A stretch of 64,000 bases of DNA. It comes from an uncultured Polaribacter sp. (GTDB taxonomy: Bacteria; Bacteroidota; Bacteroidia; Flavobacteriales; Flavobacteriaceae). Of the stretch, positions 1 to 7,354 are shown one piece after another. The position numbers were made by a program, and so were the translations under genes. Where the stretch lies: contig OX044355.1 of NCBI GenBank assembly GCA_943846595.1, forward strand, positions 930,001-994,000, read 5' to 3'. Under the pieces are notes generated by a model that worked only from the letters and a program-made list of their open reading frames with translations, searched no databases and was not told the DNA's origin. Within the stretch, counting starts at the first letter, position 1, and the number at the start of each line of letters is the position of its first letter.

Positions 1-294
1 ATTTTTGGCTTCCCAAGCACTCCACAAATCACTGGCAGGGGCGATGGTCCCATCGGATTTGGTGTAATGACTCCAATGATAGTTCCATCTTTCAAAAGGT
101 TTTAAACCACTTCCTTTTTTATTTTTATCGATGGTTGTGAAATACTGTATGGCAGCATCTTTCACTTCTTCTAAGGTAATAATCTGCTGCTCTTTAAGCG
201 GTGTTTCTGCAATCCAAGGAGCGTTTCTTTGAATTACTTGCGCAAAAATTCCAGCAGTAAATACACTAAATAAAAGGGTTGTAATTTTTTTCAT
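1..294 (-). CDS. N-terminal part of a secreted protein, probably T9SS cargo (runs off the window)
   Basis: Ninety-eight codons are visible from the ATG at 294 down to the window edge. The protein starts with a classic Sec signal peptide (MKKITTLLFSVFTAGIFAQ, cleavage expected after residue 18 or 19). It continues with the phrase GSGLKPFERWNYHWSHY and then DGTIAPASDLWSAWE. This 'KPFxRWxxxW' segment just after the signal is what I recall from the N-termini of large flavobacterial secreted proteins (sortilin/VPS10-like or PKD-containing cargo with a C-terminal T9SS domain). The diagnostic C-terminus lies outside the window, so the family is an inference. It is the third gene of a minus-strand run, 35 bp after the SnoaL-like gene, and is probably co-transcribed with it. 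Confidence 0.75.
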   Translation of the reverse strand, partial: MKKITTLLFSVFTAGIFAQVIQRNAPWIAETPLKEQQIITLEEVKDAAIQYFTTIDKNKKGSGLKPFERWNYHWSHYTKSDGTIAPASDLWSAWEAKN

Positions 295-329
295 AATTAT
301 GTAATTAAAAAGTTTTATTTTTTATTTTT

Positions 330-806
330 TTAATTCTTTAATTTTATTACTTTTTGAATGCTGTCATTGGGAATCGTAACAGACAAAACATATTGTTTTA
401 TTTTCCATTCGGTGTTGTTTTTTTCTAGTACTCCAGAACCCCTACAGGTCCCCATCCATGTATCCAGTAGTTCGTCAAACCAAACCACCTCTTTGTTTTT
501 ACTGATATAGATATTTCTTTCAATCGTTTTAAAATCCCAAGCCTTGCCCTTGTCAAAATAAGGTTTGCTGAAATTTTCAAATTGTTTTTTGGTCCAGTTT
601 TCCGTAGCATCTGTTCCAATGAATACCGCAGTGCTGTCCATTTTAGAAAAATAGTTTTCAAAATGGGCATCTGTAGCCGCTTGGTGCCAGTTGTTTACAA
701 TTGCTGCTACTTCTTTTTTTATTGCAGCGTCCTTTGTAACAGCAACTTCTTGTTTACAGTTTTGTAAAAACAAAGATACCATCAGAATTAAGAATGTTTT
801 TTTCAT
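330..806 (-). CDS. SnoaL/NTF2-like fold lipoprotein
   Basis: This 158-residue protein has a lipoprotein signal (lipobox FLQNC, lipidated Cys17), so it is probably anchored in an envelope membrane. The mature part has the layout of SnoaL-like / nuclear transport factor 2 family proteins: an N-terminal helix (IKKEVAAIVNNWHQAATDAH), a central YFSKMDSTAVFIGTDATE strand segment, and late strands (KNKEVVWFDELLDTW, NTEWKIKQYVLSV). These small cone-shaped domains bind or turn over varied ligands, and no substrate can be read from the sequence. The start codon overlaps the stop of the upstream gene by 4 bp (803-806), which indicates translational coupling with that lipoprotein. Family assignment rests on pattern recognition. 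Confidence 0.8.
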   Translation of the reverse strand: MKKTFLILMVSLFLQNCKQEVAVTKDAAIKKEVAAIVNNWHQAATDAHFENYFSKMDSTAVFIGTDATENWTKKQFENFSKPYFDKGKAWDFKTIERNIYISKNKEVVWFDELLDTWMGTCRGSGVLEKNNTEWKIKQYVLSVTIPNDSIQKVIKLKN

Positions 807-1507
807 GATTTGTTATTGATTTTTACTTTTTGAAAACCGTTTATTTGTTTGGTATTTTTATAATCCGGTAAAGTTTTTTTGTCCATTTTAATTTTTTTCT
901 TTGGGACTCTTTTCGGCGTTAATTTTTTATCAAAAACAGCCACTGTTTTTCTAGATACCCGATCCATTTTTGTGGTGTCTAAGCCTATAAATTTGGGAGA
1001 TATTTCAATAGCGTCTTCAAATTTTTTCTGTGATAAAACCGTATTTATTTTGGCATTCAATGCAGAAAAAGCAGCCAATGTTTTTTCAACTTGTTCATTT
1101 ATTTCGGTGGTTCTAATCGCAGGAATAAAGGTAATATCTGCCAGTCTTTCCGCTTCACTAAAAAGCACATTGATGCGGGCGTTAAAAGAAGGGGAGTTAA
1201 AAATTGTAGGTTTGATGCCGTCTTTTAAATTGGTAACAAGACTTTTCAACTCAAGTGCATTGCTCAACGCTTCGTTGGGGGAAGTTTGATGAAATTTTAC
1301 GGAAAATTCTTCGAGCAACTTATATTCTTCCCAGTTTTCTATAAGCTTAAAAAAGGATTCGTCAACCTCAACAGGTCTCATGTGGGTTTGAGCAATACTT
1401 AATTTTGCTTTTTTTACAGGCAGCTTTTCTGTTTCTTGTTCTTTTGTTGAACATAAACAGAAAAGAAGTATTGATAAGAGCGCATAATATTTATTCACAA
1501 AACGCAA
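803..1507 (-). CDS. Hypothetical lipoprotein, 234 aa
   Basis: I do not recognise a named family. A short hydrophobic signal ends in LLFCLCSTKE, with Cys17 or Cys19 as the likely lipidation site. The middle is alpha-helical, with leucine- and glutamate-rich stretches (EEYKLLEEFSVKFHQ, NEALSNALELKSLVTNLK). The C-terminal 45 residues are strongly basic (KRVPKKKIKMDKKTLPDYKN). It is the first gene of the minus-strand run and is translationally coupled by a 4-bp overlap to the SnoaL-like lipoprotein, so the two probably work together in the envelope. The 182 bp upstream separates it from the divergent threonine dehydrogenase gene; I saw no good TAnnTTTG element on its side. Confidence 0.75.
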   Translation of the reverse strand: MRFVNKYYALLSILLFCLCSTKEQETEKLPVKKAKLSIAQTHMRPVEVDESFFKLIENWEEYKLLEEFSVKFHQTSPNEALSNALELKSLVTNLKDGIKPTIFNSPSFNARINVLFSEAERLADITFIPAIRTTEINEQVEKTLAAFSALNAKINTVLSQKKFEDAIEISPKFIGLDTTKMDRVSRKTVAVFDKKLTPKRVPKKKIKMDKKTLPDYKNTKQINGFQKVKINNKS

Positions 1508-1654
1508 ACTTTATTTTGCTAAAATACTCATTATTAAAATAATTGTTTAAAAAATAAAGGAAATTTCATAAAGTTTAACACATCTAGTAGAAAACAACTC
1601 TTTTTTGAGAATACTTTAATCAATGATTTCTTTTTCATGAATACTTAAATTAAG

Positions 1655-1662
1655 TACCTTTG
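1655..1662 (+). promoter_or_regulatory. Putative -7 element (TACCTTTG) of the threonine dehydrogenase gene
   Basis: TACCTTTG matches the Bacteroidota -7 consensus TAnnTTTG exactly and lies 28 bp before the ATG at 1690. No clear TTTG lies about 19 bp upstream, so the -33 half is weak. Confidence 0.5.
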
Positions 1663-1689
1663 ATTCGGTAAAAAATTGAATTATATATA

Positions 1690-2634
1690 ATGAAGGAATG
1701 TATTTTAATTCTTGGTGCTTGTGGTCAAATAGGCACAGAATTAACTCAAAAATTAAGAAGTACTTATGGAAACGAGGCTGTAATAGCCTCCGACATTCGT
1801 CAACCTGACTCAGGGATCTTAGAGGCAGCCCCTTTTGAAATCTTGGATGCGTCCAATAAAGAAGCTATTTTGAAGGTGGTTCAAAAACACCAAGTGACGC
1901 AAGTGTACTTGTTGGCAGCAATGTTATCTGTGACTGCAGAGAAATATCCAGAACAGGCATGGCGTTTAAATATGAACTCAATTTTGGCAGTGTTAGATTT
2001 GGCAAAAGAGAAACACATCCAAAAAATTTATTGGCCCAGTTCTATTGCTGTTTTTGGTCCTACGACTCCCAAAATAAATACCCGTCAAAAAACCATAATG
2101 GAACCTTCTACCGTATACGGAATTAGCAAACTTGCTGGTGAGTTTTGGTGTAATTATTACCACCAAAAATATGATGTAGATGTAAGGAGTTTACGCTATC
2201 CAGGAATTATTTCTTGGAAGACAAAACCCGGTGGAGGGACTACAGACTATGCTGTTGATATTTATTTTAAAGCAGTAAAAGACAGGAAATATAAATGTTA
2301 TTTGTCGAAAGACACTCGCTTGCCAATGATGTATATGGAAGATGCTGTAAATGCAACCATCGCATTAATGCAAGCAGATAGGAATCGTATCAAAATACGA
2401 ACTTCCTACAATTTAGCTGCAATCGACTTTACGCCTGAAGAAATTTCTGAAGAAATTAAAAAACACCTTCCCGATTTTGAAATTAGCTACCAACCCGATT
2501 TTCGTCAAAAAATAGCCGACAGCTGGCCCCAATCTATTGACGACTCTGATGCTCGAATAGATTGGGATTGGCAGTATGAATTCAATCTAGAAACCATGAC
2601 AAAAGATATTTTATATCACATTCAAAAAAAATAA
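1690..2634 (+). CDS. L-threonine 3-dehydrogenase, short-chain (SDR) type
   Basis: This 314-residue protein is an NAD-dependent extended short-chain dehydrogenase. The Rossmann glycine motif is LGACGQIG near residue 8, and the catalytic pair is in YGISKLAGEFW (Tyr-xxx-Lys), with an upstream serine in YWPSSIAVFGP. The combination ACGQIG, YLLAAMLSVTAE and SLRYPGIISWKTKPGGGTTDYA is typical of the UDP-galactose-4-epimerase-like L-threonine dehydrogenases characterised in Flavobacterium and Cupriavidus, rather than of the zinc-dependent Tdh of E. coli. The reaction is L-threonine + NAD+ to 2-amino-3-oxobutanoate + NADH, the first step to glycine and acetyl-CoA. No kbl partner lies beside it. The only other plausible reading is a generic NAD-dependent epimerase. 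Confidence 0.9.
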   Translation: MKECILILGACGQIGTELTQKLRSTYGNEAVIASDIRQPDSGILEAAPFEILDASNKEAILKVVQKHQVTQVYLLAAMLSVTAEKYPEQAWRLNMNSILAVLDLAKEKHIQKIYWPSSIAVFGPTTPKINTRQKTIMEPSTVYGISKLAGEFWCNYYHQKYDVDVRSLRYPGIISWKTKPGGGTTDYAVDIYFKAVKDRKYKCYLSKDTRLPMMYMEDAVNATIALMQADRNRIKIRTSYNLAAIDFTPEEISEEIKKHLPDFEISYQPDFRQKIADSWPQSIDDSDARIDWDWQYEFNLETMTKDILYHIQKK

Positions 2635-2654
2635 AATCACTATTAATTTAGCAG

Positions 2655-2662
2655 TATTTTTG
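2655..2662 (+). promoter_or_regulatory. Putative -7 element (TATTTTTG) of the thioredoxin-like gene
   Basis: TATTTTTG fits TAnnTTTG and lies 42 bp before the ATG at 2704, just after the upstream stop codon. No -33 TTTG is visible at the usual distance. Confidence 0.4.
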
Positions 2663-2703
2663 TAGAATATAGTATTCGAAAAACACCTACACTTCCTTAT
2701 CGC

Positions 2704-3300
2704 ATGAAGCAATTAATCGCAAAAAGTCTTGAGAACGCAATTTCTTACTCCGAATACAGAACACTTGTTCATGATCTACTCACCGATGGAAAATCTACAG
2801 GACCCGTTCAATCCGAAGCCCTTACTAATTATAGTTTGTTGAACGATCGACGTATGAAACGCTTGGATAAAACCATAAAAATTTCAAACCAAACAAAAGC
2901 TGTTTTCAAAAGCATTACAGAAAAACAAACATGGCTAGTGCTTTCAGAAGGCTGGTGTGGAGATGCTGCGCAGAACCTGCCAGTGATTCACAAGTTGGCT
3001 ACTGAAAACAAAAACATTACTTTAAAAATTATACTTCGTGACGAACATCTTGCCGTGATGGATTTATTTTTGACCAACGGCGGGAGATCCATTCCCAAAG
3101 TAATTGTGTTGGATGCACAAAATAATGTACAACATACTTGGGGACCAAGACCCACTTTGGCTACTAAAATAATGGCAGATTATAAAGCAAAAAAAGGTAG
3201 CATCGATGCCCAGTTTAAACAAGATTTACAAGTTTGGTACAATAAAAATAAAGGACGTAGTGTTCAAGAAGATTTTGTGAAAATGCTCTCAGTATTATAA
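2704..3300 (+). CDS. Thioredoxin-fold protein with a single active-site cysteine
   Basis: This 198-residue cytoplasmic protein has no signal peptide. The core is a thioredoxin fold: a strand (QTWLVLSEGWCGDAAQ), helix (NLPVIHKLATENKN), strand (ITLKIILRDE) and a cis-proline loop (GRSIPKVIVLD). The usual WCxxC is WCGDA, so only the N-terminal cysteine remains; this is characteristic of the family Pfam calls Thioredoxin_9. A classical dithiol cycle is therefore unlikely, and a monothiol or binding role is more plausible. The long helical N-terminus (residues 1-65) and the basic C-terminus are also typical of that family. It stands alone between threonine dehydrogenase and the small conserved protein at 3412. 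Confidence 0.82.
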   Translation: MKQLIAKSLENAISYSEYRTLVHDLLTDGKSTGPVQSEALTNYSLLNDRRMKRLDKTIKISNQTKAVFKSITEKQTWLVLSEGWCGDAAQNLPVIHKLATENKNITLKIILRDEHLAVMDLFLTNGGRSIPKVIVLDAQNNVQHTWGPRPTLATKIMADYKAKKGSIDAQFKQDLQVWYNKNKGRSVQEDFVKMLSVL

Positions 3301-3383
3301 TACAGACACGGGAATACTTCCTTTACATCCGAACTTTTACAAAACCGACTTGTAAATGTAGACCAAACGGTTTTTCTTTTTAA

Positions 3384-3391
3384 TATCTTTG
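3384..3391 (+). promoter_or_regulatory. Putative -7 element (TATCTTTG) upstream of the 3412 gene and crtY
   Basis: TATCTTTG fits TAnnTTTG exactly and lies 21 bp before the ATG at 3412. It would drive the small conserved gene and crtY as a two-gene unit. Confidence 0.5.
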
Positions 3392-3411
3392 TCCCATCTT
3401 AAAGCATCAAA

Positions 3412-3897
3412 ATGTACGTAGACTATAATGCATTGCCAGAAAACGCCAAGGTATGGGTGTATCCATCCAACAGAAAGTTTTATCCAAATGAAATTGAAGA
3501 AATAGAAGACAAGATCAAAACTTTTATTGAAAGTTGGAATTCTGAAGATGAAAATTTTAAAGCTTCTTATCAGTTTTTATATCAGCGATTTATTATTTTT
3601 ATTGTAGATGTAGATAGGGTTGCCCTTACAAATGAAGATATTGACACTTCGGTTTCTTTTATTTTAAGTTTGCAGGAAACCTATGATGTTTCTCTTTTAG
3701 ATAAAATGAATGTATGCTTTAAGCAAGGTGAATTTGTTCAGTATAAAGAGCTTAAAGATTTTAAAAAATTACTAAAAAATAAAGCACTTACTGGGAAATC
3801 AATTATTTTTGATAACCTTATTTCGATCAAACAGGATCTAGACAATCATTGGGAAATGCCCATTGAAGAAAGTTGGTACAATCGCTTTTTGAGATAA
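3412..3897 (+). CDS. Conserved flavobacterial protein of unknown function (often labelled 'ABC transporter ATPase')
   Basis: This 161-residue soluble, acidic protein matches my recollection of a widespread flavobacterial family that databases often name 'ABC transporter ATPase'. The sequence does not support that label: there is no Walker A (GxxxxGK[S/T]), no LSGGQ signature and no Walker B, and the length is far too short. Recognisable features are the N-terminal phrase NAKVWVYPSNRKFYPNEIEE, a central FLYQRFIIFIVDVD segment and the C-terminal NHWEMPIEESWYNRFL. It lies 5 bp upstream of crtY and is presumably co-transcribed with it. Function is unknown. Confidence 0.8.
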   Translation: MYVDYNALPENAKVWVYPSNRKFYPNEIEEIEDKIKTFIESWNSEDENFKASYQFLYQRFIIFIVDVDRVALTNEDIDTSVSFILSLQETYDVSLLDKMNVCFKQGEFVQYKELKDFKKLLKNKALTGKSIIFDNLISIKQDLDNHWEMPIEESWYNRFLR

Positions 3898-3902
3898 AAA
3901 TT

Positions 3903-5039
3903 ATGAAATACGATTATATTATTGCAGGATCGGGTTGTGCAGGGTTAAGTCTTTTGTACAGACTATTACAGTCGCCTACATTGCAGCATAAATCTATTTT
4001 AGTAATCGATCAAGTACAGAAAAAAAACAACGATAGAACCTGGTGTTTCTGGGAGAAAACACCTGGTTTGTTTGAATCTATTGTGCACGCAAAATGGAAT
4101 ACGCTAGAATTTTTATCTACCGATTTTAAAAAAGAACTCGATTTAGAATCTTATACCTACAAGATGATTTTGGGGCTCGATTTTTATAATTTTGTTCTAG
4201 ATTACGCGCAGCAATTTGAAAATGTAACCTTTCTGCAAGAAACCATAACAGGGATTGATGCTGAGGCTGCTGCTGCTGTAGTAAGGACCTCTGAAAACAG
4301 CTATACAGCAAGGTATGTGTTTAATTCAACCCAGGTATTCAATCCAAAAATAACGGAACAAAATTCGCTATTGCAGCATTTTAAAGGTTGGGTCATTCAA
4401 TCTGAAAAACCGGTCTTTAATCCAAAAGTAGGAAGGCTTATGGATTTTAGTGTTTCACAAAATCAGGGTGCCACATTTATGTATGTTTTGCCAACATCTA
4501 CCTCAGAAGCCCTGGTTGAATATACGCTTTTTAGTCCACGTGTTTTAGCACAAGCAACGTATGTTTCAGCCTTGAAAAAATACATTAAAGAAGACTTAAA
4601 TATTGATAATTATACGATCAAACACGAAGAGTTTGGAGTCATTCCAATGTCATTAGCAAAATTCGAAAAAACTTCAAAACCTCATGTTATCAATTTGGGA
4701 ACTTCTGGTGGATTTACAAAAGCAAGTACCGGATATACGTTTCAATTCATCCAAAAAAATGTTGCAGAAATTGTACATCATTTAGAAGCGGGTAAGCATC
4801 CAAATCTGTCGACCTCTTTCAAAGACAAAGTATATCAATGGTATGATCGAACTCTTTTGGATGTTTTATTGACCAAGAAATTAACTGGAAAAGAAGTTTT
4901 CACAAAAATTTTCCAGCGGATTCCTGCCAAAAAAATCCTTGCTTTTTTAGGCAATGAAAGCACTCTTTCAGAAGACATTTCGATTATGAAAAGCCTCCCG
5001 TTGAAACCTTTTTTAGGTTCGGGCATAAAGCAACTTTAA
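3903..5039 (+). CDS. crtY: Lycopene beta-cyclase
   Basis: This FAD/NAD-binding-fold enzyme converts the linear ends of lycopene to beta-rings, giving beta-carotene for zeaxanthin-type pigments. The ATG at 3903 is preferred over one at 3873, because it places the dinucleotide-binding motif (YDYIIAGSGCAGLSLLYRLL) at the extreme N-terminus as in the family. It also leaves only 5 bp after the upstream stop rather than an overlap. Further family marks are DRTWCFWE (residues about 50-57) and GTSGGFTKASTGYTF near residue 265. The 378-residue length is normal. No other carotenoid gene (crtB, crtI, crtZ) is in the window. Its stop codon directly abuts the stop of the convergent gene at 5040. Confidence 0.92.
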   Translation: MKYDYIIAGSGCAGLSLLYRLLQSPTLQHKSILVIDQVQKKNNDRTWCFWEKTPGLFESIVHAKWNTLEFLSTDFKKELDLESYTYKMILGLDFYNFVLDYAQQFENVTFLQETITGIDAEAAAAVVRTSENSYTARYVFNSTQVFNPKITEQNSLLQHFKGWVIQSEKPVFNPKVGRLMDFSVSQNQGATFMYVLPTSTSEALVEYTLFSPRVLAQATYVSALKKYIKEDLNIDNYTIKHEEFGVIPMSLAKFEKTSKPHVINLGTSGGFTKASTGYTFQFIQKNVAEIVHHLEAGKHPNLSTSFKDKVYQWYDRTLLDVLLTKKLTGKEVFTKIFQRIPAKKILAFLGNESTLSEDISIMKSLPLKPFLGSGIKQL

Positions 5040-5585
5040 TCAGTGTTTTAAAAAAAACCTAAACCCCACTCCAAGAGAAAAACTATCTAGGCGATTGTTT
5101 TCAAAACCTAAAATGGATTTTCTGTGGTATTTAAAACGGACACTACTTTCAATTCTTGAAGAAATTTTAGAGGCGATTCCAAGCCCCAGTCCATAGTAAT
5201 TCCCATCACTAAATCTGGGAGAAGGTCGCCATAACTTCCCATAACTCGTTTCCATAAAAAGAGCATCACCATCGTTTTCTCTGATGTTGAAACGAAATGT
5301 TCCGTAGGTAGGAATCGCATTGATGTTGTATCCCCAATGATGATCAAACCCTGCATGGAGACTTACCAAAACTCTGCGATGTAATTGATAGCCAAGTCCA
5401 ATTCTTGCAATCAGCGAATTGGGAAGCAAAAAAGGTTCACCATCATCACTGTCTAAAGTATAGTTTTCGTTGACCGCTAGGGTGGTTGCGATCGAAGTTG
5501 TAAAAAAGGGTTTGTTGTATTTTTCTTGTGAAAAGAGTTGTTGAATAAGCGCGAATACAGCAATAAAAAGCAGCGTTTTTTTCAT
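5040..5585 (-). CDS. Putative outer-membrane beta-barrel protein, 181 aa
   Basis: The protein has a Sec signal peptide (MKKTLLFIAVFALIQQLFSQ) followed by alternating amphipathic strands (LIARIGLGYQLHRRVLVSLH, NYYGLGLGIASKI, SFSLGVGFRFFLKH). It ends in an aromatic residue pattern (RFFLKH) typical of barrels inserted by the BAM machinery. I do not recognise a named family; the size suggests an eight-stranded barrel of the OmpX/PorT type. It is convergent with crtY with zero intergenic bases. It is transcribed toward crtY and lies just upstream of nothing else on its strand, so it is probably a single-gene unit. Confidence 0.7.
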   Translation of the reverse strand: MKKTLLFIAVFALIQQLFSQEKYNKPFFTTSIATTLAVNENYTLDSDDGEPFLLPNSLIARIGLGYQLHRRVLVSLHAGFDHHWGYNINAIPTYGTFRFNIRENDGDALFMETSYGKLWRPSPRFSDGNYYGLGLGIASKISSRIESSVRFKYHRKSILGFENNRLDSFSLGVGFRFFLKH

Positions 5586-5619
5586 AATGTATTTTAGTCC
5601 TTCAGCAACAGTACAAAGA

Positions 5620-6312
5620 CTATTCCACTTCCAATGTTTTAATAAAATCTTTAATAGATTTTGCTTTTTCTACAGAAAATGCACCAATTTTAGTTCTTCT
5701 CAATGCAGATAAATGCCCCCCAGAACGCAAGGCTTTTCCGAAGTCATAAGCCAAAGAACGAATGTAGGTTCCCTTGCTGCAAACCACTCTAAAGTCGATA
5801 TTCGGTACATTGATGTTGGTAATTTCAAATTCATCAATCGTTACCTTTCTCGATTTTATTTCTGTAGCCTCTCCCTTTCTTGCAAGTTCGTACAATCGTT
5901 TTCCTTCCTTTTTAATGGCTGAAAAAATAGGCGGTTTTTGATCAATTTCACCTAAAAACTGTTGTGCTGTTTTGTGGATCATTTCGTTCGTTATGTGTGC
6001 GGTTGAAAAAGTTTTGTCAATTTCAGTTTCCAAATCATAACTCGGTGTGGTTGCGCCGATGGTGAAAGTACCCGTATATTCCTTTTTCTGTCCTTGATAT
6101 ACATGAATTTCTTTGGTCTGTTTTCCAGTACAAATAATTAACAAACCAGTAGCTAGTGGATCTAAAGTTCCTGCATGGCCCACCTTTATTTTCTTAATTT
6201 GAAAGCGTTGTTTGATGTGCCAACGAATTTTATTTACCGCTTGAAAAGAAGTCCACTCTAGCGGTTTGTCAATGAGTAATACCTGACCGTTTTTATATGC
6301 CTCTTCTGTCAT
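5620..6312 (-). CDS. truB: tRNA pseudouridine(55) synthase
   Basis: TruB isomerises U55 of tRNAs to pseudouridine in the T-loop. The catalytic-aspartate motif is present as KVGHAGTLDPLATGLLIICTG (residues about 42-62; Asp in GTLDPLA). The N-terminal LIDKPLEWTSFQAVNKIR and the SKGTYIRSLAYDFG segment are also family hallmarks. The length of 230 residues is that of the short Bacteroidota form lacking a long PUA domain. It begins immediately after the uppP stop codon (0 bp gap) and closes the ftsX-DUF3098-uppP-truB operon. In many other bacteria truB sits beside rbfA and infB; here rbfA is 2.6 kb away on the other strand and infB 47 kb away. Confidence 0.96.
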   Translation of the reverse strand: MTEEAYKNGQVLLIDKPLEWTSFQAVNKIRWHIKQRFQIKKIKVGHAGTLDPLATGLLIICTGKQTKEIHVYQGQKKEYTGTFTIGATTPSYDLETEIDKTFSTAHITNEMIHKTAQQFLGEIDQKPPIFSAIKKEGKRLYELARKGEATEIKSRKVTIDEFEITNINVPNIDFRVVCSKGTYIRSLAYDFGKALRSGGHLSALRRTKIGAFSVEKAKSIKDFIKTLEVE

Positions 6313-7107
6313 TTAGTTGAATAATGTATATGATATTGCTAGAATTCCAACGATGGCACAATACAAAGAGAAATAAGAAAGTTTGCTCTTTTTCACCAAA
6401 GAAATCATCCATTTACAGGCGAGTAATCCTGCCACAAAAGCCGCCATAAAACCTGCTGAGATCGTAATAATTTCTGAAGACTGAAAATTTAAATCATCAC
6501 TTAAGATGTCTTTTCCAATTTTACCAAAGATTAAGGGAACTACCATTAAAAAAGAAAAACGCGCTGCTTTTGTTCTGTCAATACCTAATAAAACGGAGGT
6601 GGAGATGGTTGCCCCAGATCTAGAAATTCCCGGCAACATGGCAATGGCTTGCGATACGCCAATAAGTACTGCATTTGAAAAGGATACTTTTTTATGGGTG
6701 TTTTTTGCTTTGTCTGCCAGTAGTAGTAAGACTGCTGTGAGTAGTAACATAAGGCCAACTAACAATACATTTCTACTGAAAAAAGCGGCCAATTGTTCTT
6801 CAAAAAGCAATCCAACAAACACTGCTGGAATCATGGAAATGATAATTTTAATAGAAAATTTTGTCGCTTCATTCCACTTGAATAGCATCAATCCTTTGAA
6901 AATTTCAAGAACTTCTTTTCTAAAAATGACGAGTGTACTCAATGCGGTTGCAAAGTGTAAAACGACTGTGAATGTTAAGCTTTTTTCTGGTACAGACGTG
7001 TCTCCTAAAATCACTTTTGCCAATTCCAAATGTCCACTAGAAGAAACAGGTAAGAATTCTGTAAACCCTTGAATAATTCCAAGAACAATCGCTTCTATAA
7101 TCGACAT
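6313..7107 (-). CDS. uppP: Undecaprenyl-diphosphatase (bacitracin resistance protein)
   Basis: This 264-residue integral membrane enzyme dephosphorylates undecaprenyl diphosphate so the carrier lipid can be reused for peptidoglycan and polysaccharide synthesis. Both family motifs are present: GIIQGFTEFLPVSSSGHLE near the N-terminus (catalytic glutamate, Ser/His cluster) and LPGISRSGATISTSVLLG near residue 158. About eight hydrophobic segments are visible, as expected. It sits 2 bp downstream of the DUF3098 gene and abuts truB, so it is clearly operonic. Placement after ftsX joins cell division with carrier-lipid recycling. Confidence 0.96.
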   Translation of the reverse strand: MSIIEAIVLGIIQGFTEFLPVSSSGHLELAKVILGDTSVPEKSLTFTVVLHFATALSTLVIFRKEVLEIFKGLMLFKWNEATKFSIKIIISMIPAVFVGLLFEEQLAAFFSRNVLLVGLMLLLTAVLLLLADKAKNTHKKVSFSNAVLIGVSQAIAMLPGISRSGATISTSVLLGIDRTKAARFSFLMVVPLIFGKIGKDILSDDLNFQSSEIITISAGFMAAFVAGLLACKWMISLVKKSKLSYFSLYCAIVGILAISYTLFN

Positions 7108-7109
7108 AA

Positions 7110-7352
7110 CTAGTTTTTCGGATTTGCTAAAATCGCATAGATTTCAATTCCCAATCCAATAATTATTAGGGTGGGTGCTAATCGGATTCTTTGCCAATTG
7201 TAGATTTCTTCATTAAAAACTGTTGGATCATCACTCCCTCCTCCTGCCATGAAAACAAAGCCTAGGGCAATTAGAAATAAACCCACCAACATAATAATGT
7301 AGTTTCTTTTTCCGAATAAAAATACTTGTTTTGTTTCTTTTTTAGCCTTCAT
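7110..7352 (-). CDS. DUF3098 family small membrane protein
   Basis: This 80-residue protein has two transmembrane helices (IIMLVGLFLIALGFVFMAGG and LAPTLIIIGLGIEIYAILAN) separated by a short loop containing GGGSDDPTVFNEEIYNWQRI. The loop and the position between ftsX and uppP identify the DUF3098 family, which in Bacteroidota is nearly always found after ftsX. Gaps of 2 bp on both sides imply co-transcription and coupled translation. Function is unknown; a role in assembling or tuning FtsX or envelope growth is inferred only from the conserved neighbourhood. Confidence 0.88.
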   Translation of the reverse strand: MKAKKETKQVFLFGKRNYIIMLVGLFLIALGFVFMAGGGSDDPTVFNEEIYNWQRIRLAPTLIIIGLGIEIYAILANPKN

Positions 7353-7354
7353 AT

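Noticed and set aside
879-1289. A 136-codon plus-strand frame opposite the first lipoprotein
   Set aside because: The opposite strand has a proper lipoprotein signal and a coupled downstream gene; the plus frame has no start context or family.
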